Assembly (NCBI GenBank): GCA_022447275.1 | Contig: JAKVBK010000001.1 | Span: 1 to 64,000, forward strand | Direction: 5' to 3' | From: Oceanicola sp. | GTDB lineage: Bacteria; Pseudomonadota; Alphaproteobacteria; Rhodobacterales; Rhodobacteraceae | Length of the DNA: 64,000 nucleotides | In this document: in pieces, positions 55,899 through 64,000 of the stretch | How the letters are laid out: the number at the start of each line of letters is the position of its first letter | Numbering within the stretch: position 1 is the stretch's first letter | Notes under the pieces: generated by a model | Told to the model about the DNA's origin: nothing | Seen by the model: only the letters and a program-made list of their open reading frames with translations | Databases searched by the model: none | Position numbers and translations under genes: made by a program

Positions 55899-56903
55899 TC
55901 AGCAGTAGCGCTCTGGGCCGACCCACTGATCTTCGGTGTAGCGATCCCCGTGGCACCACCCCAGAGGCAAAACAGCCTCAACTGCCGCAATTTCGGCTGC
56001 GCTCAAAACCCGTTCTGCCCCGGTGATCAGTTCATCAAGATGGGCGACGGAGCGCGTGCCGGGGATCGGCAATACATGCGCCCCGCGCGCGGCCACCCAA
56101 GCGATTGCCAAAGACGAAGCCGCCAGCCCCATCTCTGCCGCCAGGGCCCGGAAAGGGGCCGTCAGCGCAATGTTGGCGGCGTAGTTTGGCGCAATGAAGC
56201 GGGGATTGTTCTTGAGAAAGTCGAGGGTCGCAATCACGTCCGGGGTCAGGGGGCTGTCCGTCAACAGTGACCGGCCCACGGGCGAAAACGCCACCAGAGC
56301 CACCCCAAGGTCTTTGCAGGTTTGCACCAAGCCCATCTCCGGGGCCCGGGTAGACAGGGAGTATTCAGACTGCACGGCTGCGACGGGGTATTCGGCATGG
56401 GCGCGGCGCAGGGAAGCAGGCGCGATCTCAGAAAACCCGATCGCCTTGGTCTTTCCCTTCTCCACGAGGCGGCCCAGCGTGCCCGCAACCTCTTCGATGG
56501 GCCGGTCTGCCTCGCGCCGGTGCACGTAGTAGAGGTCAACACAATCCACGCCAAGCCGCTGCAAAGAGGCATCCAGCTCTGCTTCAAGATGCTGTGGGGA
56601 GTTGTCAAAGAATCGCGCCCCCGCTGCGTCGCGGGTGATCGCCCCTTTGGTGGCCAGAACAAGATCCTCGCGCACCGCTGCACCCCGTGCCTTGATCCAC
56701 GTGCCAATGGCCGTTTCAGAGCGGCCCATTCCGTAAACATTGGCCGTGTCGATATGCGCTACACCCCGGGCATGGGCGTGATCGAGAATGGCATAGCTGT
56801 TTTCGTCCGTGGTCGGGCCATAGAAGGCCGAGAAGGACATCGCGCCGATCCCCAACGGATGGACCAAAGGCCCCGCAGCGCCCAGCTGCCGCTTATCTAC
56901 CAT
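55899..56903 (-). CDS. Aldo/keto reductase
   Basis: The 334-residue product is an NADPH-dependent aldo/keto reductase: DTANVYGMGRSE gives Asp and Tyr of the catalytic tetrad near residues 52-57, LATKGA the Lys, and YYVHRRE the His. The cofactor end reads LPIPGTRSVAHLDELI. The substrate is unknown; it resembles the AKR11/13-like reductases of bacteria. The ATG at 56901-56903 has GGGGAG with 7-base spacing. An in-frame GTG two codons earlier is too close to that site. It lies between cmk and rpsA, which normally adjoin. Confidence 0.88.
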   Translation of the reverse strand: MVDKRQLGAAGPLVHPLGIGAMSFSAFYGPTTDENSYAILDHAHARGVAHIDTANVYGMGRSETAIGTWIKARGAAVREDLVLATKGAITRDAAGARFFDNSPQHLEAELDASLQRLGVDCVDLYYVHRREADRPIEEVAGTLGRLVEKGKTKAIGFSEIAPASLRRAHAEYPVAAVQSEYSLSTRAPEMGLVQTCKDLGVALVAFSPVGRSLLTDSPLTPDVIATLDFLKNNPRFIAPNYAANIALTAPFRALAAEMGLAASSLAIAWVAARGAHVLPIPGTRSVAHLDELITGAERVLSAAEIAAVEAVLPLGWCHGDRYTEDQWVGPERYC

Positions 56904-57033
56904 ATGCACGCTCCCCTAAAGCTCCCGAAGACGCCCAGCCCTGACGGTAGCACGCCCGGCAGATGCCGCAATCACCGCACAGGCAAGCGGTGCGCGGAGC
57001 AGCAAGCGAACCCACGCCGCGATCTGGGCCCGC

Positions 57034-57663
57034 TCAGGGCTGCAAAACGGATTGAACGCGGGCGATCGCCTGTGCCACGGCGTCTTCGATGCTCATGGCG
57101 GAGGTATCCAGCACAACCGCATCATCGGCCGCCACCATCGGGGCGTCGGCGCGCTCGGCATCCCGCGCGTCCCGACGGGCAAGGTCTTCTGCCACACCTT
57201 CCAGTGTCACATCCTGTCCCTTACCTGCCAGTTCTTGGTAGCGGCGGCGGGCCCGCACCTCCGGATCGGCGATGACGAACAGTTTCACCTCCGCGCGCGG
57301 ACAGATCACCGTCCCGATATCGCGGCCATCCAGCACAGCCCCACCGGAGCGGCGGGCGAAGGCACGCTGAAAGTCTACAAGCGCTGCCCGCACCTCTGTG
57401 TCGACCGCCACGCGGCTGGCAGCCTCGGCAACGGGCGCGGTGCGCAGGGCATCTTCCGGGTTGAGATCGTCTTCGGACAGGCTGCGCGCCGCCTCAAGGG
57501 CCGCCATGCCCGCAAGCGTCTTGCGGCCCACAGCGCGGTAGAGCAGGCCCGTGTCCAGATGCCCAAGGTCAAACCGTTCGGCCACGGCCCGGGCGATGGT
57601 GCCCTTGCCGGCAGCGGCAGGCCCGTCGATTGCCACGGTGAAGGGAACGGGAAGGCTGGTCAT
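57034..57663 (-). CDS. cmk: Cytidylate kinase
   Basis: Cmk phosphorylates CMP and dCMP. The 209-residue protein has the P-loop [17 protein letters not shown] near residue 12, [24 protein letters not shown] and the mobile CMP-binding and lid regions [23 protein letters not shown] is chosen as start, since the frame before it is unrelated. It follows aroA on the same strand with 221 bases between; cmk next to aroA and rpsA is a common set. Confidence 0.96.
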   Translation of the reverse strand: MTSLPVPFTVAIDGPAAAGKGTIARAVAERFDLGHLDTGLLYRAVGRKTLAGMAALEAARSLSEDDLNPEDALRTAPVAEAASRVAVDTEVRAALVDFQRAFARRSGGAVLDGRDIGTVICPRAEVKLFVIADPEVRARRRYQELAGKGQDVTLEGVAEDLARRDARDAERADAPMVAADDAVVLDTSAMSIEDAVAQAIARVQSVLQP

Positions 57664-57884
57664 GGTGGCACCTATATCGTCAGGCCAAGGGTCGAGTTGC
57701 TCAGGGCCAGCCATCCAGATGTCAGCCAGCCCGTCAAGAGGCGGTCAGACCGGAGCCGCATTCACCGTGCGGGCACAGGCCCGTCGGGTCGCCCGCGCGC
57801 AGGCCCAAAGACAGACTGACAGCGGCGGTGTCACAGAGGCAGTCTGACAGGAGCGGTTTCTGATGACCAAAGGCGGCTTTGGCC

Positions 57885-59231
57885 TCACGTGCGTTCCAGC
57901 CGGGCGCCCAGCCTGTCCATCAGCGGCTCAAAGATCGGGAAGGACGTCGTGATCGGGCCGGCATCATCCACATGGACTGGCGCCTGCGCCCCCATGCCCG
58001 CCACCATGAAAGACATGGCAATCCGATGATCAAGCCGCGCGGCCGCTGTGCCCCCGCCGGGCAAGCCTTTGGGGCCCATGCCATGCACGGTAAAGCTGTC
58101 TTCCGTTTCATCGACAGTTGCGCCATTTGCCCGAAGGCCAACGGCCATGGCGTCGATCCGGTCACTTTCCTTGACCCGCAATTCCTTGACCCCGGGCATG
58201 TATGTCTTGCCCTCGGCAAAGCAGGCCACAACGGAAAGCACAGGGTATTCGTCGATCATGGATGCCGCGCGGGCCGCCGGAACCTCTATGCCCTTCATGT
58301 CGGGGGAATAGCGGGCCCGCAGATCGGCCACGGGTTCGCCACCCACCTCGCGCAGGTTTTCGTAAACAAGGTCTGCGCCCATATCGCGCAGCGTTTCATA
58401 GAGGCCGGCCCGGGTTGGGTTCAGGCCGATATTGGGCACCAGCACATCCGAGCCTTCGGTGATCAGGGCTGCACAGACCGGGAATGCGGCCGAGCTGGGA
58501 TCGCGCGGCACATCGATCTCCTGCGCCACCAGTTCCGGCTGTCCGGTCAGGGTGATAACACGGCCCTCATCGGTTTCTTCTGTGGTGATCTCGGCACCAA
58601 AGCCCGCCAGCATCCGCTCGGTGTGATCCCGCGTGGCCTCGGCCTCAACGACAACGGTGCGGCCCGGCGTGTTGAGCCCAGCCAGAAGCACGGCGGATTT
58701 CACCTGCGCCGAGGGCACCGGCAGCACATAGCGCACCGCCACCGGGGTGCGTGCCCCCACAAGCGTCAGCGGCAAACGGCCTTGGGCCCGACCAACCGCC
58801 TGCGCGCCAAACAGGGCCAGCGGATCCGTGATCCGGGCCATGGGGCGGGAACGAAGTGAAGCATCGCCGGTAAAAGTCGCGGTGATCGGACATGTCGCCA
58901 TTGCTCCCATGACCAAGCGCACACCGGTGCCGGAATTGCCGTGGTCAATCACATCGTCCGGCTCGGCAAAGCCGCCAACGCCCACCCCGTGCACGGACCA
59001 TGCGCCCGGGCCATGTTGGGTAATGTCGGCGCCAAGGGCGGACATGGCGCGTGCCGTGTCGAGCACGTCGTCGCCCTCCAACAGCCCGGTGATACGGGTC
59101 TCGCCGACCGACAATGCACCAAGGATCAAAGAGCGATGGGAAATCGACTTGTCTCCGGGCACCTCGGCGGTGCCGGACAGCGGTCCGGCAGGGTGGGATG
59201 TCATTGGGATCGGGGTGCCGTGGGATGACAT
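57885..59231 (-). CDS. aroA: 3-phosphoshikimate 1-carboxyvinyltransferase (class II EPSP synthase)
   Basis: AroA makes EPSP in the shikimate pathway. The 448-residue product follows the class II (Agrobacterium CP4) pattern: [15 protein letters not shown] near residue 26, [52 protein letters not shown] and LDHRIAMSF. At the PEP-site loop it reads GNSGTG where CP4 has GNAATG, so the second residue after Asn is Gly rather than Ala. GGAAGGAG stands 8 bases before the ATG at 59231. A gap of 149 bases separates it from trmB. Confidence 0.97.
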   Translation of the reverse strand: MSSHGTPIPMTSHPAGPLSGTAEVPGDKSISHRSLILGALSVGETRITGLLEGDDVLDTARAMSALGADITQHGPGAWSVHGVGVGGFAEPDDVIDHGNSGTGVRLVMGAMATCPITATFTGDASLRSRPMARITDPLALFGAQAVGRAQGRLPLTLVGARTPVAVRYVLPVPSAQVKSAVLLAGLNTPGRTVVVEAEATRDHTERMLAGFGAEITTEETDEGRVITLTGQPELVAQEIDVPRDPSSAAFPVCAALITEGSDVLVPNIGLNPTRAGLYETLRDMGADLVYENLREVGGEPVADLRARYSPDMKGIEVPAARAASMIDEYPVLSVVACFAEGKTYMPGVKELRVKESDRIDAMAVGLRANGATVDETEDSFTVHGMGPKGLPGGGTAAARLDHRIAMSFMVAGMGAQAPVHVDDAGPITTSFPIFEPLMDRLGARLERT

Positions 59232-59380
59232 TGAGTGGGCTCCTTCCTGCGCGCGGCCTTCGCTTAGCTGATAGCGCTGACAGGGGAAAGACCATCTCCG
59301 AGGATATGCCTAAAAGCCGCGCTCACTGCGCCCTCACGGGCACGCCCGCTGCCCGGTCAAAGCCACCTTGCTCCGCTGGG

Positions 59381-60109
59381 TCAGCGTTTACGGAAGGTCA
59401 GGTAATGGGGCACCCGCCCCTCGCGCAGCGCTTTTTGCTCATAGCGGGTAGAAATCCAGTCGTCCCAGGGGGTGCGCCAGTCTTCCGGACCTTCAGCGCA
59501 CCATTCAAACCCATGTCGCGGGACTTCTTCTAGGGTCTGACGGACATAGTCCGGGATATCGGTGGCAACGCGGAACTCCGCCCCCGGGGCCAGCACATGG
59601 GCAAGCGGCTCAAGATGCTCCGGCGTGACAAAGCGGCGGCGGTGGTGGCGCGCCTTGGGCCACGGGTCGGGATAAAGCAGAAAGGCCTTTTCGACGCTGC
59701 CCGGGCGCAGCACATCAAACATATCGCGCGCATCGCCGGGGTGAACGGCAAGGTTATCGACGCCCGCCGCACGGATCTTTCCCAGCAGCATCGCCACGCC
59801 ATTGATGTAGGGCTCGCAACCGATGATCCCGACATCGGGATGCGTGGCCGCCTGGTGCACCATGTGTTCACCGCCGCCAAAGCCGATCTCCAGCCACAGC
59901 GGACGACCGCCAAACAGACCATCCGTGTCCAGCGGTTGGCGATCGGGGTTTTCATCCCACCCAACGGCACCGGGCGAGAGGCGCGCAAGATCTTCCTCCA
60001 AGTAGCGCTCCTGGCTGTCGCGCAGACCTTTGCCGCGCCTGCGGCCGTAGAAATTGCGCCAAGGGGCGCCGGAAGGCGCCGTGCGGGGAGGTGTGTTGTG
60101 ATCCGACAT
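59381..60109 (-). CDS. trmB: tRNA (guanine-N7-)-methyltransferase
   Basis: TrmB makes m7G46 in tRNA using SAM. The 242-residue protein has LEIGFGGGEHMVHQA (SAM loop) near residue 75, IGCEPYINGVAMLL, and the family signature FLLYPDPWPKARHHRRRFV. MSDHNTPPR is chosen as start, with the divergent YcgN gene beginning 108 bases away. Length is normal. Confidence 0.95.
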   Translation of the reverse strand: MSDHNTPPRTAPSGAPWRNFYGRRRGKGLRDSQERYLEEDLARLSPGAVGWDENPDRQPLDTDGLFGGRPLWLEIGFGGGEHMVHQAATHPDVGIIGCEPYINGVAMLLGKIRAAGVDNLAVHPGDARDMFDVLRPGSVEKAFLLYPDPWPKARHHRRRFVTPEHLEPLAHVLAPGAEFRVATDIPDYVRQTLEEVPRHGFEWCAEGPEDWRTPWDDWISTRYEQKALREGRVPHYLTFRKR

Positions 60110-60216
60110 GGCGCGCGGCATGCCCCAGCCGATGGGCGCGCGTCAAGGGGGCCAGATGCGCACACATCGAACGCACGCCCTTTCCCTTCCCGCGCGCAAG
60201 CGGTAGCGTCCGCGCG

Positions 60217-60708
60217 ATGCCACAGCCACCTCGCCCTCTGACAGACCCAATTGACCGGTCCGGACTGCGCGCCCGTTTCTGGGAGCGCATTCCCTTGCAG
60301 AATTTGTCCCAGAAGGAATGGGAGGCTCTGTGCGACGGCTGCGGCAAATGCTGCCTGAACAAGCTGGAAGACCCGGACACGCAAGAGGTGGCCTTTACGC
60401 GCGTGGCGTGCCGTCTGCTCGATGACGAAACCTGCCGCTGCGCGCAATATGACATCCGCCACCAGTTCGTGCCGGAATGCGTCACCCTCAGCCCCTCCAA
60501 TATCGCCGAGATCGCATATTGGATGCCGCAAACCTGCGCTTACCGGCTGTTGTTCGACAACCGCCCGCTTTATGACTGGCATCCGCTGATCTCGGGCACC
60601 GCCCAAAGCGTCCACGATGCCGGAATTTCCGTGCAGGGCTGGACAGTACCAGAATTTGAAATCCCCGAAGAAGACTGGGAAGACCACATCATCGAAGGAT
60701 CCCTCTGA
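60217..60708 (+). CDS. YcgN-family (UPF0260) cysteine-cluster protein
   Basis: The 163-residue product starts MPQPPRPLTD and contains EALCDGCGKCCLNKL near residue 39, then ACRLLDDETCRCAQY and VPECVTLSP. These give the CxxCxxxCC and further Cys of the YcgN/YkgJ zinc- or iron-binding family. YPLYDWHPLISG-like sequence (RPLYDWHPLISG) and the acidic end EEDWEDHIIEG are typical of YcgN. The role is unknown. The next gene starts 1 base after the stop, so the two are coupled. Confidence 0.9.
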   Translation: MPQPPRPLTDPIDRSGLRARFWERIPLQNLSQKEWEALCDGCGKCCLNKLEDPDTQEVAFTRVACRLLDDETCRCAQYDIRHQFVPECVTLSPSNIAEIAYWMPQTCAYRLLFDNRPLYDWHPLISGTAQSVHDAGISVQGWTVPEFEIPEEDWEDHIIEGSL

Positions 60709-60709
60709 G

Positions 60710-61753
60710 ATGCACTTTGCCTCCGATAATGCAGGCCCGGCACATCCTGCCGTGCTCGAAGCCCTGACCAAAGCCAATGAAGGCCATGCCGCGCCCTATG
60801 GTGCAGATCCTCTGACCGAAGAGGTTATCGCCCGGGTGCGCGATATTTTCGAGGCCCCGCAGGCGGCCGTCTATCTGGTGGCCACGGGCACCGCGGCCAA
60901 TGCGCTGGCCCTGGCCAGTTTCTGCCAGCCCTGGCAAACCGTGTTCGGCAGCGATGTCTCGCATATCCATGAGGATGAATGCGCTGCCCCCGAATTCTAC
61001 AGTGGCGGCGCAAAGCTGACCCTCGTGCCCAGCGTTGACGGCAAGATGCCGCTGGACAAGCTGGAGGCCGCCATCACCGGGGAAGAAACCCGTGGCGTGC
61101 ATGGCGTCCAACGCGGACCCATCTCGATCACGCAGGCCACAGAGAAGGGCACGCTCTACTCGCTGGATGACATCGCCGGGATCAGCGCGCTCGCAAAAGC
61201 CCATGGGCTGCCCGTGCACATGGATGGCGCCCGCTTCACGAACGCGCTCGTTGGCCTTGGCTGCACCCCGGCCGAGATGACATGGCGCGCCGGCGTTGAT
61301 GCCCTGTCCTTTGGCGGCACCAAGAACGGTCTGATGGGCGTCGAGGCGGTTGTTCTGTTTGATCCCGACAAGGCCTGGGAATTCGAACTGCGCCGCAAAC
61401 GCGGCGCACATCTGTTTTCCAAGTCGCGCTACCTGTCGGCGCAGATGGCGGCCTATCTGCAAGAAGACCGCTGGCTGGACATGGCGCAACGTGCAAATGC
61501 GGCAGCGGCCCGGCTGGCCTCGGCCCTGCAGGCGCGGGACGACTGCGAACTGGCCTATCCCGTGCAGGCCAATATCCTCTTTGCCCGCATGCCGCGCCAC
61601 GTGCATCAACGTCTGCACGATGCCGGCGCACAATACTATCTGTGGGACGGCACACTGGACGGCCCCGGCGATGAGATGGTCACGGCACGTCTGGTGGCAG
61701 ACTGGACGGCTGACGACGCCCGTATCGACACTTTCGTGCAAACGATGGGGTGA
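60710..61753 (+). CDS. ltaE: Low-specificity L-threonine aldolase, beta-eliminating lyase family
   Basis: This PLP enzyme cleaves threonine to glycine and acetaldehyde. The 347-residue product begins MHFASDNAGPAHPAVL, shows HIHEDECAAPEF and VHMDGARFTNALV (the Asp binding PLP nitrogen). The PLP Lys lies in SFGGTKNGLMG near residue 205. RLVADWTADDARID is near the end. It is directly after YcgN. A perfect 8-bp hairpin (GCAGGCCC/GGGCCTGC, 61768-61789) without a T-run lies 14 bases past the stop. Confidence 0.93.
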   Translation: MHFASDNAGPAHPAVLEALTKANEGHAAPYGADPLTEEVIARVRDIFEAPQAAVYLVATGTAANALALASFCQPWQTVFGSDVSHIHEDECAAPEFYSGGAKLTLVPSVDGKMPLDKLEAAITGEETRGVHGVQRGPISITQATEKGTLYSLDDIAGISALAKAHGLPVHMDGARFTNALVGLGCTPAEMTWRAGVDALSFGGTKNGLMGVEAVVLFDPDKAWEFELRRKRGAHLFSKSRYLSAQMAAYLQEDRWLDMAQRANAAAARLASALQARDDCELAYPVQANILFARMPRHVHQRLHDAGAQYYLWDGTLDGPGDEMVTARLVADWTADDARIDTFVQTMG

Positions 61754-62026
61754 CCGCGCCCGCGCCCGCAGGCCCTTGGAGGGGCCTGCCAGGGGCTGCG
61801 CCAACCGCGTAAAACCCGCTCATTTCTAAATAAAAAAATGCGCTGCAGGTAAAAAGACTTGTTGCGCTGTGCAGCCGAGGCCCGCATACACGAATCACGT
61901 GTGCACACGTGGTTGATTCCCTGTCTTCGCTTTTTTGCTGCCAGTGAACCATGCACTGGCCCACCAACCGTGTTCGATACAGTGTCGTGCGCGGAGTTAT
62001 ATCGAAAGACGAAGGAGATCACGGAT

Positions 62027-62233
62027 ATGGCCAATGGCACCGTGAAATGGTTCAATTCTGAAAAAGGCTACGGCTTCATCGCACCGGAAGGCGGCGGCAA
62101 GGATGTGTTTGTACATATCCGTGCGGTTCAGCGCTCCGGTCTCGACGGGCTGCAGGACAATCAGGCGGTCACTTATGATTTGGAAGACGGGCGCGACGGT
62201 CGGACCAGCGCTGTCAACATCTCGTTGGCCTGA
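62027..62233 (+). CDS. Cold-shock protein (CspA family)
   Basis: The 68-residue product is a single cold-shock domain: MANGTVKWFNSEKGYGFIAPEGGGKDVFVHI has RNP1 (KGYGFI) and RNP2 (VFVHI) for single-stranded RNA and DNA binding. GAAGGAG lies 9 bases before the ATG. The upstream gap of 273 bases (61754-62026) is AT-richer at 61810-61850 and could contain a long leader, as in other csp genes, but I found no clear promoter. A terminator follows. Confidence 0.95.
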   Translation: MANGTVKWFNSEKGYGFIAPEGGGKDVFVHIRAVQRSGLDGLQDNQAVTYDLEDGRDGRTSAVNISLA

Positions 62234-62280
62234 GCCACAGCGGCCTCGGCCTAAGGCGCGAGGCACATATAAACAGTTCG

Positions 62281-62304
62281 AGGGCGCCACGTGCGCCCTT
62301 TTTC
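62281..62304 (+). terminator. Terminator after the cold-shock gene
   Basis: AGGGCGC-CACGT-GCGCCCT forms a 7-bp stem with a T-run after it on the plus strand, 48 bases beyond the csp stop. The remainder of the gap to the convergent ParA gene holds no gene. Confidence 0.82.
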
Positions 62305-62467
62305 ATTTTCTCAGAATGGCTTAGCCGCATAGACCCCGGCCGTGCGTCCAAGGGCGCAAAGCCCGTTTCGCTGGCTTTGCGCGCGAGAATACGGCCCGGG
62401 GAGAACGCAGATCACAGCGGTCAGAGGCCTGCAAACGCCCCGGCGCGCCGCAGTGCAAAGACCGGGC

Positions 62468-63097
62468 TCAGCCGGGAATGCCCAGTTCTTCGGCCAGGGC
62501 TGCAATCTCTGCTGTTGCAGGGTTGGACCGGGCCTTTTCCATGACCCCAAGCCCCTCGCCCAATGCCTCTGCATAGATCACCCTGTTGGCCAGAACGGTG
62601 TTGGCAGAGGGTGCCTCCAGCGCTGCCATTTCCGCGGCGACTGCGCCCGATAGGCGCGTGCCTTTGCGCGCCCGATTCATAACCAGCAAACAGGGCACAT
62701 CGGCGCGCGCGGCCAACTCCAGCACCCCTTCGGTGGCCCAAACGTCCACCTGGCTTGAAGCAACCGGCACCAACACAAGGTCCGCTTCGCGCAAAGCAGG
62801 GCGCAGATCGCTGTCCACTTTTGGCGGCGTGTCCACGATAATCACGTCATGCAGCGCGCGCAGTTTCGTCAACTCATAGGAGACACCCCAGGCCGAGGCC
62901 GTCGAAAATTCCAGCCCCGGCTGGCCATCAAGCCGCTCCATGCGGGTCATGAACCAGCGCCCAAGACTGCCTTGGGGATCTGTATCGAGCACCGCCACAG
63001 ACTTGCCCTGCGCCGCGAAATGAGCTGCGAGGTTCGCCACGAGGGTTGTCTTGCCAGAGCCACCCTTCTGCTGGGCCACTGTCAACGTTAAGGCCAT
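62468..63097 (-). CDS. ParA/MinD-type ATPase, without partner gene
   Basis: The 209-residue product has the deviant Walker A of ParA proteins, QQKGGSGKTTLVANLAAHFA near residue 9. VAVLDTDPQGSLGRW, IIVDTPPKVDSDLR and LVMNRARKGTRLSGAVAAEM follow. There is no DNA-binding extension and no parB neighbour, so it belongs with small chromosomal ParA-like positioning proteins (MipZ, PpfA or plasmid-type relatives) whose cargo is unknown. It is divergent from tamA, sharing a 139-base region. Confidence 0.85.
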   Translation of the reverse strand: MALTLTVAQQKGGSGKTTLVANLAAHFAAQGKSVAVLDTDPQGSLGRWFMTRMERLDGQPGLEFSTASAWGVSYELTKLRALHDVIIVDTPPKVDSDLRPALREADLVLVPVASSQVDVWATEGVLELAARADVPCLLVMNRARKGTRLSGAVAAEMAALEAPSANTVLANRVIYAEALGEGLGVMEKARSNPATAEIAALAEELGIPG

Positions 63098-63236
63098 TGC
63101 GCCCCTCCTTGTGCCGGTCTGTCATCGTCACGCACTGTGCCGGTTTTGCTGCACCTGCACAATACGGCAGGCACGAACGAAAAAATCGCCCTTCCTGCAT
63201 CCTTGGCATAGCCACCCTGCGCAGGGCGCGTTAAGC

Positions 63237-64000
63237 ATGGTGACAATGGATTGCTGCCGCATTGCCACACCGAACAAGACCCCCCGCCGATTGCGCCGTG
63301 CGCTTTGGGCGATACTGGTCTCTTGCCTGCCCCTGTCGGCGGCTGCATTGGACAATTTGCTCTACAACGTTCAGGGCGATGACGACGCTTTGGAAGCGCA
63401 GGTAAAAGCCGCCTCTCTGGTTGGTAAATCCGTACGCGATGAGCGCACGACGATCGTCGATCTGCTATCTGCTGCACGGGCTGAATACACAACCCTGACA
63501 GGGGTGCTCTATGGCTCTGGCTATTATGGGGGCACGGTGTCTGTGCTGTTGGATGGGCGCGAGGCGGCAGACCTTTCGCCCCTTGCGTTGCCGACACGTA
63601 TCAACACGATCGTGGTGAAAGTGGTGCCGGGCAGCCCGTTCGCCTTTTCCCGCACAGACATTAAGCCCCAAGCGCCCGGCACCGAGTTGCCGAATGGATT
63701 TGAGCCGGGAGAAATTGCTTATTCCGGGCTGATCTCCAGCGCGGGGGTCGCTGCGGTGAGGGGGTGGCGGGATCTTGGCCACGCAAAGGCCGATGTCTCC
63801 GCGCAAACGGTAACGGCCTACCATCCGGGCAAGAAGCTGGATGTCCAAATCTCGGTCGAGCCCGGCCCAAAACTGGCTTTCGCCGAGCCCATCATCACCG
63901 GCAATAGCGCTGTGCGCACCGAGCGGGTCGAAGAAATCGCGGCCGTGCCTGTGGGCGAGACCTTCAGCCCGGATGCCGCAGAAGACGCCGCCGCGCGCCT
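63237..64000 (+). CDS. tamA: TamA outer-membrane assembly protein, N-terminal part (cut by window end)
   Basis: The open frame runs off the window end. The first 254 residues show a signal peptide (LRRALWAILVSCLPLSAAA, cut near residue 37), then POTRA-like domains: VKAASLVGKSV..., LTGVLYGSGYYGGTVSVLLDGREAADL, and VRGWRDLGHAKADVSAQTVTAYHPGKKLDVQISVEPGPKLAFAEPIITGNSAV. This is the pattern of TamA/BamA-family proteins before their C-terminal barrel. TamA acts with TamB in outer-membrane biogenesis. The start could also be the ATG at 63246. A tamB gene would be expected next but lies outside. Confidence 0.82.
   Translation, partial: MVTMDCCRIATPNKTPRRLRRALWAILVSCLPLSAAALDNLLYNVQGDDDALEAQVKAASLVGKSVRDERTTIVDLLSAARAEYTTLTGVLYGSGYYGGTVSVLLDGREAADLSPLALPTRINTIVVKVVPGSPFAFSRTDIKPQAPGTELPNGFEPGEIAYSGLISSAGVAAVRGWRDLGHAKADVSAQTVTAYHPGKKLDVQISVEPGPKLAFAEPIITGNSAVRTERVEEIAAVPVGETFSPDAAEDAAAR

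Noticed and set aside
59530..60777. Open frame on the minus strand spanning trmB and opposite YcgN
   Set aside because: It is out of frame with TrmB and opposite the Cys-cluster protein; both true genes have strong motifs.

Overview
The window looks like the chromosome of a GC-rich alphaproteobacterium of the Rhodobacteraceae, most likely the Roseobacter group. Reasons: a ruvCAB – ybgC – tolQRAB-pal-cpoB – tilS – ftsH cluster; an rpsA – ihfB – lapA – trpF – trpB series; a DUF484-xerC pair; a small DUF1127 protein; class I (archaeal-type) lysyl-tRNA synthetase; phosphatidylcholine synthase; a class II EPSP synthase; and an ALDH16-type tandem aldehyde dehydrogenase. The genus cannot be fixed from the sequence. 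I saw no tRNA, rRNA, CRISPR array, transposase or prophage gene. Almost everything is core chromosome.

Layout. 1-1102: end of an AT-richer membrane-protein gene, perhaps the edge of an acquired segment. 1315-1989 (+): pdeM. 1997-5971 (-): one-carbon genes fhs and folD around an exported IalB-like protein, then a MOSC protein. 6173-18583 (-): ftsH, tilS, the Tol-Pal envelope operon with ybgC, a conserved hypothetical, and ruvBAC. 18897-19097 (+): DUF1127. 19199-24675 (-): prmA, msrA, an MFS carrier, priA. 24873-31995 (+): transaldolase, DUF484, xerC, pcs, ileS, a hotdog thioesterase, DUF3253. 32070-39290 (-): SleB-type hydrolase, a PPDK-like protein, glyS, a DUF6446-like protein, glyQ. 39507-41917 (+): a SPOR / peptidoglycan-binding / inactive-protease protein and a HugZ-like protein. 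42032-44769 (-): DUF427, DUF4864, lysS. 45015-49090 (+): TerB-like, deoC, ALDH16. 49188-60109 (-): trpB, a MATE transporter, trpF, lapA, ihfB, rpsA, an aldo/keto reductase, cmk, aroA, trmB. 60217-62233 (+): YcgN, threonine aldolase, cold-shock protein. 62468-63097 (-): a lone ParA-type ATPase. 63237-64000 (+): start of tamA, cut by the window end.

How the genes work together. Fhs and FolD interconvert formate and folate one-carbon units. TolQRAB-Pal-CpoB couples the inner membrane, peptidoglycan and outer membrane during division. RuvABC, PriA and XerC handle recombination intermediates, fork restart and dimer resolution. IleRS, GlyRS and LysRS, with TilS and TrmB, serve translation. DeoC and ALDH16 probably turn deoxyribose-5-phosphate into central intermediates and acetate, under a likely repressor acting at a strong palindrome (45554-45579).

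No clearly new multi-gene system is visible. The best leads are the SPOR/PG-binding protein whose trypsin-like domain has lost all three triad residues, the PPDK-like protein with altered ATP-grasp residues beside glyS, the deoC-ALDH16 unit with its palindrome, and a hairpin-plus-GGAGTATT intergenic element found twice.
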